Shown piece after piece: positions 25,872 through 34,292 of a DNA stretch of 64,000 nucleotides. The DNA is from Paenibacillus sp. (GTDB lineage: Bacteria; Bacillota; Bacilli; Paenibacillales; YIM-B00363). Below the pieces are notes generated by a model, which was given only the letters and a program-made list of their open reading frames with translations, was not told the DNA's origin and ran no database searches. Made by a program: the position numbers and the translations under genes. Each line of letters opens with the position of its first letter. The first letter of the stretch is position 1. Where the stretch lies: contig NZ_JAPSKE010000013.1 in the NCBI RefSeq assembly GCF_031177825.1, forward strand, positions 62,001 to 126,000. Direction: 5' to 3'.

Positions 25872-27236
25872 TTACAGCGGGACCGCCGCTTCGAGCCGCG
25901 CCGGCACCGGCTGCGCCGCCCCCTTGTTCAGGTACTTCTTGCCCCTCCACCGATAGAAAGACATCGCGCCCCGCACATATTCGTCCGCGATCATGCAGCA
26001 ATAAATCCCTATTAACCCCCAGCCCATCTCGAGGCCCAGCCAATACGAACAGCCCGTCGCGATGACCGACATGGAACCGAGAGACGCGAGCATCGTGAAC
26101 CGCGTATCGCCGACGGCGTTCAGCGCGTTGCCGAGCGCCATGTTCAGCATCTTGCCCGGCTGCAGCACCAAGTTCAGCGTCAGCAGCGAGACGCCCATCG
26201 CGACGATCTGTCCGTCCTTCGTAAACAGCCCGAGCGCCGGACGGCCGAATAGATAGAGCAGGATGCTGCTGGCCGCGACGAACGCGAGACCGACCCACAG
26301 CGCCCGGTACGCCGCCGCGTACGCGTCCCGGATTTTCCCTGCGCCGAACAAGTGGGCGATCTGAATTTGCGCGGCGGCCGCGATGGCCCCGCCCAGCATG
26401 AAGCAGAACGATTCCAGCGTGTTCATATACGTGCGGGCGGCAAGCTCCTTGTCGCCGAGATCGGCGAGGAACGCGTAAATCGCCAGCTGAGAGAACACCC
26501 AACAAGACATGTTGACGCCTAGCGGCCAACCGATTTTCAAGATCTGACGAAACAGGCTGAGTTTGAAAATGCCGAAGTCCCGCAGTCGAACCGTCCGCTC
26601 GAAAGCGAACACGAACATGTACAGCAGCAGGACCGCCGCGAACAGCTTCGACAAGTTTCCGGATACCGTCACGCCGAACAGTCCCCATGTCGGCATGCCG
26701 AACGCGCCGTAGATAAAGCCGTAATTCAGAACGATGTGAACGACGTTCATCCCGATCCCGATGAACATCGGTCCCTTCGTATTGCCGGTATTCCGAATGA
26801 CGGTGCCGAGCACGGCGATGAGACCGGTGAGAACCATGCCGGCGCCGATGTTGGAGACGTAGACGTTCCACAGCGGCAGCAGCTCGTTCGAGACGTTCAG
26901 CATGCCGGCGATCGGAGCGGAGTAGAAATACAACGCTAGGCTGATCGCGGCGCTGATCAACGTGCAAGCCGTGACGGCCATGATCGCGATCGTGCGCGCC
27001 TCCTCCTCCCGCTTCATGCCGATTCGCTGCGCGACGAGAATGCCGGCGCCGGTGGCGATCGTCATAAACAACGTATTCAGGGCGTTAAACAGCTGGTTCG
27101 AAAATCCGACGACGGCGACGGCCCCGTCGGAGATGTGGCTGACCATGACCGTATCGACGGTGCCGAGCAGCGTCTGCAGGAACAGCTCGAGAAAAATCGG
27201 CCAAGACAGCGCCCATAGTGAAAATTTGGAATTCAC
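25872..27236 (-). CDS. MATE-family efflux transporter
   Basis: A 454-residue polytopic membrane protein with about 12 hydrophobic segments arranged as two six-helix MatE repeats. The start has the typical PIFLELFLQTLLGTVDTVMVS block, and GLIAVLGTVIRNTGNTKGPM is the conserved first-repeat segment. It should export small organic or cationic compounds using a sodium or proton gradient. It is monocistronic, with a terminator 12 bp downstream. Its proximity to the MarR-arsI pair is suggestive, but it has a separate transcript and a separate divergent AraC neighbour. Substrate unknown. Confidence 0.93.
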   Translation of the reverse strand: MNSKFSLWALSWPIFLELFLQTLLGTVDTVMVSHISDGAVAVVGFSNQLFNALNTLFMTIATGAGILVAQRIGMKREEEARTIAIMAVTACTLISAAISLALYFYSAPIAGMLNVSNELLPLWNVYVSNIGAGMVLTGLIAVLGTVIRNTGNTKGPMFIGIGMNVVHIVLNYGFIYGAFGMPTWGLFGVTVSGNLSKLFAAVLLLYMFVFAFERTVRLRDFGIFKLSLFRQILKIGWPLGVNMSCWVFSQLAIYAFLADLGDKELAARTYMNTLESFCFMLGGAIAAAAQIQIAHLFGAGKIRDAYAAAYRALWVGLAFVAASSILLYLFGRPALGLFTKDGQIVAMGVSLLTLNLVLQPGKMLNMALGNALNAVGDTRFTMLASLGSMSVIATGCSYWLGLEMGWGLIGIYCCMIADEYVRGAMSFYRWRGKKYLNKGAAQPVPARLEAAVPL

Positions 27237-27389
27237 AAATTAAACCTCCGGACTGACAAGTTGTTTCCTGATTCGGACGAAAGATTTCGCCTTTTCCTTA
27301 ACAGATTATAGATGGTATACTTCCGTCAGTGGTTCAATTATTCAACGAAAACTTTCACATATGAAACCTTTCGGGAAGGAAACGCTTCC

Positions 27390-28253
27390 ATGACCATGCT
27401 TGTTTTCACGGTGCCCCCGCTGCTGCAATACATCGCTTGCGGGCATTCGATCTTCGCTCCCGGAGAGCGACATATGAGCCGCCGAAACCTTCGCGTATTC
27501 GACTTGCTGTTCGTCCAGAAGGGTTGTTTATACATTGGGGAGGAGGAGCGGCGGTATGAGGTAGAGCCGGGGTGCGCGCTCGTGCTGCGGCCGGACTGCT
27601 TCCATTACGGCCTGGAAGACTGCCGGGAGCGGACGGAGTATTATTGGCTTCATTTCCAGACGTCCGGCCCTTGGGCGGCTGCGGACGACGATGCGGGAGA
27701 GCTTCATCCCGACAACGACGCGGACGAATTATTCGACGTACGAAGCTTTCCGGTGACCTTGCCGCAGTTCGTCCGCTTGGCGAAGCCCGCCAAAGCCGAC
27801 GAACTGCTCGGTCAGTTGAATGAGCTTCATCCGAACGCGCATCTGAGCGCGGCCCGGTTGAAGCAGCAGTTGTTGTTCCAGGAGCTCGTGCAGCTGCTCG
27901 CCGCCTCCCAGGATTCGCGTCGGAACTCGCCGGGAAGGGCGTGCGCCGAACGGGCGGCCGCCGTCCTTCGCGGCCGCTTCCGCGAAGACATTACCGTTCG
28001 CGAGCTTGGGAAGCTTCTCAGCTTTCACCCCGTCTATATCGCCCGGTGCATGCAGCGGGAATACGGCTGTACGCCGAAGGAGTATTTGCTCCGCTACCGG
28101 ATCGAACGGAGCAAGCTGCTGCTCATGCAGACGGATTGGACGATCTCCCGCATCGCGGAAGAGGTCGGCTTTCGGCAGGCGCCTTACTTCAGCACCTGCT
28201 TTTCGCGGCTAGAGAGCATGACGCCCCGCGAATACCGTCAGTTATTTCAGTGA
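27390..28253 (+). CDS. AraC-family transcriptional regulator (cupin sensor domain)
   Basis: A 287-residue regulator from ATG 27390 (GAAGGA RBS 9 bp upstream). The N-terminal half is an AraC-type cupin arm (HSIFAPGERHMSRRNLRVFD, EVEPGCALVLRPDCFHYG). The C-terminal 100 residues are a double helix-turn-helix (ITVRELGKLLSFHPVYIARC and ISRIAEEVGFRQAPYFSTCF). Its stop overlaps the convergent alpha-galactosidase-like gene by 7 bp. Cupin-type AraC regulators usually sense a sugar and activate a glycosidase/transport operon, so the adjacent block is a likely target. A cre-like palindrome, GGAAACGCTTCC (27378-27389), abuts the start codon. Confidence 0.92.
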   Translation: MTMLVFTVPPLLQYIACGHSIFAPGERHMSRRNLRVFDLLFVQKGCLYIGEEERRYEVEPGCALVLRPDCFHYGLEDCRERTEYYWLHFQTSGPWAAADDDAGELHPDNDADELFDVRSFPVTLPQFVRLAKPAKADELLGQLNELHPNAHLSAARLKQQLLFQELVQLLAASQDSRRNSPGRACAERAAAVLRGRFREDITVRELGKLLSFHPVYIARCMQREYGCTPKEYLLRYRIERSKLLLMQTDWTISRIAEEVGFRQAPYFSTCFSRLESMTPREYRQLFQ

Positions 28254-30337
28254 TTCCGGATGCGAAGCAGCTTGGCTTCCGCCGGCTCGAGCTCGACAAG
28301 CAGGCGACGCGCGCCCGCTTCGACGACTTGCTCCGCGCCCGACCATACGTCGGCGACCGATAGCGCCCCGGTCTCGGAGATGCCGAGCTCCTCGAGGGAG
28401 AGCTCCTTCCGGATCCCCGCGTTCGGGTCGTAGTTGAACGCGGCGACCCAATGCCCCTCGTCCGTCCGCAGCGTAAATACGTCCGCGGCTTTGCTTCCGC
28501 TCGGCCGCCCCGCCGGGCGGAACGTTCGCCCGAGCCGCGCCAGCTTCATGACGTCCGGATGCGTCATCCATTCGCGCGCCCGACGGGCTGCCTCTTCCTG
28601 CCGGTAATCGTCGCCCAGCAGCAGCGAGGTGCCCGCGATCACGGAGGCGGTAAGGCGGCTTCTGCCTTCCTGCTCCGTCGTCTCCCGCTGATTCTCGCTC
28701 TTATACAGCACCGTATGGTCCGGGTCGTTAAAGCGATACAGGGCGTCGTTGATCCACCATCCGTGGGATACCGCGTTCAACATATATTCCGTGTCGCCGA
28801 TCAAGCCGAACGCGTCGCAGGAGACGCGGCGGCTGTGCGCATAGCCGTGCGGGAAGAGCGGCGCGATGGACAGGTTGATCAAGAACGGCCTGCCGATCTT
28901 CTCCGGCGCCAGCGCGTCGCGGATCGTCCGCATCCCGAGATGGTACGCTTGCACGCCGGTCCGAATCTCGGGGTTGTGATGCCGCCCTTCCATGGCGCCG
29001 TGCGACAAGAAATCCGCCTTCACGTATTCGAAGCCCCGCTCCACGAAATTCCGAAGCTCATTGCGGATGCGCTCCAGCGCGACCGGATGGCTGAGGTCGA
29101 TCGCATGCGCGCCGTCGAGCGTCGGCAACAGCCGGCTCGCGTCGTCCTTCAGCAAAATATCGCGGTAAACGTACTGCCCTTCGAAGCCCTCGACCGGCCG
29201 CTCGGGATCCTTGCCCCAATACGCGAACGGGGAAAAGTAAATGCCCGGCTTCTGCCCGTTCGCCTTCACCCGTCTTACCGCCTCCTCCAGCTCCCCGGCC
29301 GGCAGATGGTTCCAGAAGGCGTCGAAGTTAACGTACACGACGCCGTCGTCGCCGTGGAAGCCGCCGCCCTGCAGCTCGTTCCGAAAGAAATCGGACGTGT
29401 GCACGTAGACGTCCAGATCGAGCTTCGACATGACGGCCGACCAGCTGTTCCAGCCGAACGGCACGCCGCCGTCCCACGGGAGCGCCGGGACCAGCGCCGC
29501 ATTCGCGAGTCCGAACGCCTCCATGCCCGTCCGATAATCGTCATACGCTCCGACGAAGACGAGCGGGGACACGTTGACGAGTCCCTTGGCGGTGCCGTGA
29601 GGCAGCGTGTCCCGCGTATGCAGTCCCGATACGCCGCCGAACGCCCGAAGCCGCGCAAGCTCGCCGGCGAACGTGCCTTCCGCCTGGATGCCCGTCTTCC
29701 AGAAGTCGTGCCGGACGGAGCCGAGGACGACGCCGCGGCGGCTGTCCGCGCCGTAGATCGCCGTCGCTTCGTAGCTCTCCACCGAGCCGGGAATCGGGTA
29801 CGAGCCGTATCGCACCCACTTATCGTTGTCGTAGGGCACGAACAGAACGCGCAGCTCCTCCCGGCTTGACGCCTCGCCGCCGCCGAGCGACAAGATCGAA
29901 CCGTCGTTCCGCAGCGCGGCGATCGGCGCCATCTCGCCGGTCTCCCATACGGCCTCGCAGGCCGCTTCGAGCTCGACGAGGCAGTACGGCAGCCCGTCGT
30001 ACAACCGGAATCGCTGCCGGAGTACGGGAAGAGCGTCCCCGTCGATGCGTTCCGCCGGCGTATGCTCTACCGTCCACGCGATCCCTCGGCCGATGGCGTC
30101 ATCGATGTCCCCGATCGAAGCTTCGTCGACGCGGTGCGCGCCGTAGTGCGTCGTACGCGCGATGCCGGACGGGATCGCGCATTCGCTGAACACCCCCTCA
30201 AGGGCGGCGCCGCTCCGCCAGCGCATCGCCAGCGTGCCGTCCGCCAGATCGGAAACGACGGCGATTTGTCCGTTGTCGACCGTAAATCGAGCGGACTCCC
30301 TTACGACTTGAATGCTCCCTGCCTTGACTCGAACCAT
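28247..30337 (-). CDS. Intracellular alpha-galactosidase-like glycoside hydrolase (clan GH-D, GH36/GH27 type)
   Basis: A 696-residue enzyme without signal peptide. The barrel opens with VPFGWNSWSAVMSKL. The nucleophile Asp is in YVKADFLSHG, and the acid/base Asp in RRVSCDAFG. An N-terminal beta-sandwich of about 300 residues precedes the barrel. The start is ATG 30337, 8 bp after GGGAGGG; ATG 30343 is too close to it. It is the last gene of the permease-permease-lipoprotein operon and would cleave the imported oligosaccharide. A paralogue with the same motifs is secreted and encoded at 37684. GH36 versus GH27 and sugar specificity are not settled. Confidence 0.88.
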   Translation of the reverse strand: MVRVKAGSIQVVRESARFTVDNGQIAVVSDLADGTLAMRWRSGAALEGVFSECAIPSGIARTTHYGAHRVDEASIGDIDDAIGRGIAWTVEHTPAERIDGDALPVLRQRFRLYDGLPYCLVELEAACEAVWETGEMAPIAALRNDGSILSLGGGEASSREELRVLFVPYDNDKWVRYGSYPIPGSVESYEATAIYGADSRRGVVLGSVRHDFWKTGIQAEGTFAGELARLRAFGGVSGLHTRDTLPHGTAKGLVNVSPLVFVGAYDDYRTGMEAFGLANAALVPALPWDGGVPFGWNSWSAVMSKLDLDVYVHTSDFFRNELQGGGFHGDDGVVYVNFDAFWNHLPAGELEEAVRRVKANGQKPGIYFSPFAYWGKDPERPVEGFEGQYVYRDILLKDDASRLLPTLDGAHAIDLSHPVALERIRNELRNFVERGFEYVKADFLSHGAMEGRHHNPEIRTGVQAYHLGMRTIRDALAPEKIGRPFLINLSIAPLFPHGYAHSRRVSCDAFGLIGDTEYMLNAVSHGWWINDALYRFNDPDHTVLYKSENQRETTEQEGRSRLTASVIAGTSLLLGDDYRQEEAARRAREWMTHPDVMKLARLGRTFRPAGRPSGSKAADVFTLRTDEGHWVAAFNYDPNAGIRKELSLEELGISETGALSVADVWSGAEQVVEAGARRLLVELEPAEAKLLRIRNH

Positions 30338-30360
30338 GGCCATATCCCTCCCGAAAATGG

Positions 30361-30389
30361 GGAAAAGCCAGTGCGCGACCGGCTTTTCC
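30361..30389 (-). other. Intercistronic hairpin between binding lipoprotein and glycosidase
   Basis: A perfect 9-bp stem (GGAAAAGCC 30361-30369 with GGCTTTTCC 30381-30389) lies after the lipoprotein stop and before the glycosidase RBS. A clean T-run is absent, so it probably stabilises the lipoprotein message or attenuates read-through instead of ending transcription fully. Confidence 0.6.
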
Positions 30390-30412
30390 TAATGGTTATC
30401 CCCGAATTGCGG

Positions 30413-32068
30413 TTAGTTCCAGAGCGTCTCGCGCTCCTTGAAGTTGGCGTCGATAATGTCCTCGACCTTCTCGTCGCCGGCGGCCTTCATGTCTGCAAGC
30501 ATCTTGTCGAAGATCCGGTTCGATTCCTCGGCCGAGCTCGCCATGATCGCCTTCGTGACGGCTTGCGTCTTAATGTCGTTCACCTTCTGCTCGATCAACG
30601 CATCCGGCGTGCCGCCCTTCGGCCCTAGCCCGTCGTACGGCGCGGTGTCGAAGACGGAGTCGGACAAGTTCTTGAGCGCCATCTGATCGAGCGGCGTACG
30701 CTCGTAACGGGCGGGCAGATCGTACGGCGTACCGTCGGAGCCCGGTCCGTTCTTGATGAACCACGTCCACTTGCGAATGCCCGTCTGCTTGGCGTAGTTC
30801 GCCCAGTCGTCCTTGAAGCCTTGCAGCACTTCGGGACGCGGCGTATGCTTGCCGTCCTTCATATCCCAGTGGACGCCTTCGACGCCCCACATCAGCAGGT
30901 ATTGCCCTTCCTCGCTCGCGAGGAAGTCGATGAACTTCATCGTGCGAACCGGATCCTTGTTCGTCTTCGAGATCGCGATCGCGTCCCAACCGAGCGAGCT
31001 GCGCGAGCCGTACGTCGTCTGTCCCGGATCCACGTTCGGCGCGACGACTTTATAAGGAAACAGCTGCGCCTCTTCCCCGATGTCCTTCTTCAGAATGTTG
31101 TTGGCGTCGCCCGGATCCCAGTACGCGCCCGTCGTCGCGAGCACGGCGCCGCTCGAGAGCTTCTGCAGCCACGCTTGCTTCTTATTGATCGCCCAATCCT
31201 TATCGATCAGGCCCGAGCGGTACAAGTCGTTCATGTAGAGAACCATCTCGCGGTATTTCGGATCTTTGACGTCGAATCGGATATGGCCCTCGCTATCCTC
31301 GTAATACGGCTTCAGGCCGAACATGCCCTTGAACGTCCCCGTCACCGCGCCCATATTTTCGCCGTCCATCGTCAGCGGAATCGTCGGTTTGCCGTCGATG
31401 TCCGGATACTTGGCCTTGAAGTCCGTCAGCAGCTGCTTGAACTCTTCGGCCGCGAACGGGACGCCGCCTTCCGCCTTGTCCGGAGCGAGCTCCTTCAGCA
31501 GATCCTTGCGGATGTTGAAGCCGAATACCGGCTCGTGTTCGAGGCCGTACCAGTTCGATAAATAATAGTTCTTGCCGTCGGTGTGGCGCGTCTTGTTGAG
31601 CGTATCTCCGTACATCTGCTGTACGTTCGGACCGTGCTCGGCGATCAAGTCGTCCAACGGCACGATCGCGCCGGCGGATATATATTTGTTCACAAGGTCG
31701 CTGCTGCGGCTCATCAGGATAATGTCCGGCAAGTCGTCGCTCGCGAGCATCAAGTTCAGCTTCTCCGCGGGGTTGCCCGTCGGCTGCTGGATTTCGATCG
31801 TCACGCCGGTCCGCTTCGTAATTTCCTGCGCCACCGGATTCGTGAACGCGTCGCCCGTGTTCTGGTCGAAGAACGTGAGCGTAATCGGCTCCAGGCTATC
31901 CGCCGCCGACGCTTCGCCGGAGGCTTCCCCCGCCGGCTTGGCGTCGGCGTCGCCCGACGCCCCGCCGCTTCCGGCGGTTCCGCCGGTTCCGGCGTTCGAG
32001 CAGCCCGCGACCAGCGCGAGACTGAGCGCGAATGCGGCGAAAGTGTGCAGCTTGTTCGTGTGTGCCAT
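30413..32068 (-). CDS. Extracellular solute-binding lipoprotein (sugar, LplA type)
   Basis: A 551-residue lipoprotein. The signal peptide ends in a lipobox with Cys23 (LVAGC), followed by a Gly/Ser/Ala linker of about 35 residues. The mature part is a large family 1-type sugar-binding protein (LTFFDQNTGDAFTNPVAQEITKRTG split over the first strand and helix; NWYGLEHEPVFGFNIRKDLL; WDAIAISKTNKDPVRTMKFIDFL). It captures an oligosaccharide, probably galactose-containing given the glycosidases, and delivers it to the two upstream permeases. A 141-bp spacer separates it from the permeases and may carry an extra promoter. Confidence 0.93.
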   Translation of the reverse strand: MAHTNKLHTFAAFALSLALVAGCSNAGTGGTAGSGGASGDADAKPAGEASGEASAADSLEPITLTFFDQNTGDAFTNPVAQEITKRTGVTIEIQQPTGNPAEKLNLMLASDDLPDIILMSRSSDLVNKYISAGAIVPLDDLIAEHGPNVQQMYGDTLNKTRHTDGKNYYLSNWYGLEHEPVFGFNIRKDLLKELAPDKAEGGVPFAAEEFKQLLTDFKAKYPDIDGKPTIPLTMDGENMGAVTGTFKGMFGLKPYYEDSEGHIRFDVKDPKYREMVLYMNDLYRSGLIDKDWAINKKQAWLQKLSSGAVLATTGAYWDPGDANNILKKDIGEEAQLFPYKVVAPNVDPGQTTYGSRSSLGWDAIAISKTNKDPVRTMKFIDFLASEEGQYLLMWGVEGVHWDMKDGKHTPRPEVLQGFKDDWANYAKQTGIRKWTWFIKNGPGSDGTPYDLPARYERTPLDQMALKNLSDSVFDTAPYDGLGPKGGTPDALIEQKVNDIKTQAVTKAIMASSAEESNRIFDKMLADMKAAGDEKVEDIIDANFKERETLWN

Positions 32069-32092
32069 GGTCTTGTATCCCCCTTAGTAAGT

Positions 32093-32116
32093 ATCATAAG
32101 AATCATCTTAAGAATC
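32093..32116. promoter_or_regulatory. Adjacent direct repeats upstream of the binding lipoprotein
   Basis: ATCATAAGAATC (32093-32104) is followed at once by ATCTTAAGAATC (32105-32116), 11 of 12 bases identical. They lie 25-48 bp upstream of the lipoprotein start, where a response-regulator or AraC-type activator could bind. No other function is visible. Confidence 0.35.
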
Positions 32117-32209
32117 GTCTACGCTTACGTACGCTTTTCGAATCGGCAAGGCCCGCGAGTACCGCCGGCGACGCCACACCCCCTTTCAAGCTTATCGGCG
32201 GCCGCCGTC

Positions 32210-33097
32210 TTAGCTCTTGACCGCGCCGAGCGTCATCCCCTTGACGAAATACCGCTGCAGGAACGGATACACCATGATAATCGGGAGCGTAGCGACCATC
32301 GTGGCGGCCATTCGAATCGTATCGGGCGACACCGCCGCGCGCTTGGACGACTCGGCCAACTGCTGCGCTTCGTTCATCATCGAGCCCGTCTGGTATTGAT
32401 TCAGAATTTTCACCAAAACGGCTTGCAGCGTCTTCAGTTCGGTCTTATATGTGAACACGTATGAGTCGAACCATGCATTCCAGTGCGAGATCGCGGTGAA
32501 CAGCCCGATCGTGGCGAGCACCGGCAGCGAGAGCGGAAGAATGATCCGGAAGAAAATGTGCAAGTAATTCGCCCCGTCGATCTTGGCCGATTCGTCCAGC
32601 TCCTGCGGAATGCCTTGAATGAACGTGCGCACGATAATCATGTAAAACACGTTCATCATGCCCGGCAAGATAAAGACCATGAAGTGGTCGATCAGACCGA
32701 GACTTTTCAACACCATGTAATAAGGAATCAATCCGCCCGAGAAATACATCGTGAAAATGAAGTAGAGCGTAATCGGCCGGCTCCCGATCAGCTCCCGCTT
32801 GCTTACGGCGTAAGCCAGCATGCTGATGACGAGCACCGCCAGCGGCGTGCCGACCAGCGTGCGGGCGAGCGTCACCTTGAGGCCGTTCAAAATTTCGCCG
32901 TCGTTCAAGATTTGCCGGTAGCTCTCGAAGCTCAGCTCCCTCGGCCATAAATACAGCCCGCCTCGAATCGTGTCCTCCGCGCTGTTCAGCGAAATAATGA
33001 AGATGTTCCAGAACGGATAGAACGTGACGACGAAGACGAAGGCAATGAAGAGATACACCATCGACATGAATAGGAAATCGTTCTTGCGGCTGATCAT
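32210..33097 (-). CDS. Sugar ABC permease, LplC/YtcP type
   Basis: A 295-residue inner-membrane permease with six predicted helices and the EAA loop of the MalG branch (GIPQELDESAKIDGANYLHIFF). The C-terminal TLPIIMVYPFLQRYFVKGMTLGAVK is typical of LplC/YtcP proteins. RBS GGGAGGA precedes ATG 33097. It pairs with the LplB-type permease 24 bp upstream; no ATPase is encoded here, so a shared MsmX-type ATPase elsewhere is expected. Confidence 0.95.
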   Translation of the reverse strand: MISRKNDFLFMSMVYLFIAFVFVVTFYPFWNIFIISLNSAEDTIRGGLYLWPRELSFESYRQILNDGEILNGLKVTLARTLVGTPLAVLVISMLAYAVSKRELIGSRPITLYFIFTMYFSGGLIPYYMVLKSLGLIDHFMVFILPGMMNVFYMIIVRTFIQGIPQELDESAKIDGANYLHIFFRIILPLSLPVLATIGLFTAISHWNAWFDSYVFTYKTELKTLQAVLVKILNQYQTGSMMNEAQQLAESSKRAAVSPDTIRMAATMVATLPIIMVYPFLQRYFVKGMTLGAVKS

Positions 33098-33121
33098 GCG
33101 GCTTCCTCCCGTCCTTTTGCG

Positions 33122-34105
33122 TCAGAATAACGTGTCTTCCTTCATGCGCTTCGCCAGGGCGTTCACGGAGACGATCAAGACGAAGGCGACCACGGATTTA
33201 AACAACCCGACCGCGGCTCCGTACGAGAACATCCCGTTTTGCAGCCCGTATTTGTACGTGTACGTATCGATGACCTCGGCATAGTTCAGAATCGTATTGT
33301 TCTGAAGCAGGAACTGCTGGTCGAAGCCGGCGTTCAGAATGCCGCCCACCGCCAGGATGGCGAGAATGACGATCGTCGGACGCAAGGACGGCAGCGTAAT
33401 GTGCAGCATCTGACGGAAGCGGCTCGCACCGTCCACCTTCGCGCCTTCGTACAGCTCCGGGTTGATCGCCGCGATCGCCGCCAAATACAGAATGGCGTTG
33501 AAGCCCATATCCTTCCACGTGTTGGACAAGGCGATGATCCACCAGAACATCGGTCCGTTCATCATGAACGCGATCGGCTCTTGGACGAGCCCGAGGCCCA
33601 TCAGCACCTTGTTGACGACGCCGTCGCTCGCGAGCACGGTAATGACGATGTTGGCCGCGATGACCCAGGAGATGAAGTGCGGCATGTACGAGACCGTCTG
33701 GAACGCTTTCTTGAACCAGCTCCTCCCCATCTCGTTGATCATGAGCGCGAGGAGAATCGGCATCGGGAAGCCGAACAGCAGCGAGAGGAAGCTCTGCGCC
33801 AGCGTATTGCGCATGATCATGTAGAAGTCGCCGTTCACGAAGAAGTATTCGAACCAGTCGAATCCGACGAACTCGCTCCTCGCCAGCTGGGCGAAGAACG
33901 AACCGCCCGTCGGCGCGTAATTGATGAAGGCGATGTAGAGCCCGAACATCGGCGCGTACGAAAATAACAGCGTAACGATGAACGCGGGCAGCATCAGCAG
34001 ATAGAGCAGCCGCTGCTCCTTGATCTTGGCCCATCGGTCCAGGGGGCGCTTGCGCGCGATCGCCGCCTCATGCGCGGAGGCGACTTGCTTCGTTCGAATG
34101 CTCAT
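33122..34105 (-). CDS. Sugar ABC permease, LplB type
   Basis: A 327-residue permease from ATG 34105, placed by GGGAGG 8 bp upstream (the frame is open to 34177). It begins with the LplB-like LLYLLMLPAFIVTLLFSYAPMFG and has the EAA loop LYEGAKVDGASRFRQMLHITLPS. It is the first gene of the permease-permease-lipoprotein-glycosidase operon and diverges from the YesN/YesM pair, which very likely activates it. Confidence 0.95.
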   Translation of the reverse strand: MSIRTKQVASAHEAAIARKRPLDRWAKIKEQRLLYLLMLPAFIVTLLFSYAPMFGLYIAFINYAPTGGSFFAQLARSEFVGFDWFEYFFVNGDFYMIMRNTLAQSFLSLLFGFPMPILLALMINEMGRSWFKKAFQTVSYMPHFISWVIAANIVITVLASDGVVNKVLMGLGLVQEPIAFMMNGPMFWWIIALSNTWKDMGFNAILYLAAIAAINPELYEGAKVDGASRFRQMLHITLPSLRPTIVILAILAVGGILNAGFDQQFLLQNNTILNYAEVIDTYTYKYGLQNGMFSYGAAVGLFKSVVAFVLIVSVNALAKRMKEDTLF

Positions 34106-34292
34106 GTTAGGTACCTCCCGCGTCGTTGGACTTTGCTTCCCCATTATATCGGCCTCGGCTTCCGCCCTTCTATACAAGCATCCTCAGATTCATGCCCGAA
34201 AATGACGCACTTTCCCCGCATCCATTGTTGAGATGCGGCATTGCGCTTAGAATAGAAGCAGTCGTTGCAGGTGAAGGAAAGGGGATTCCGCG

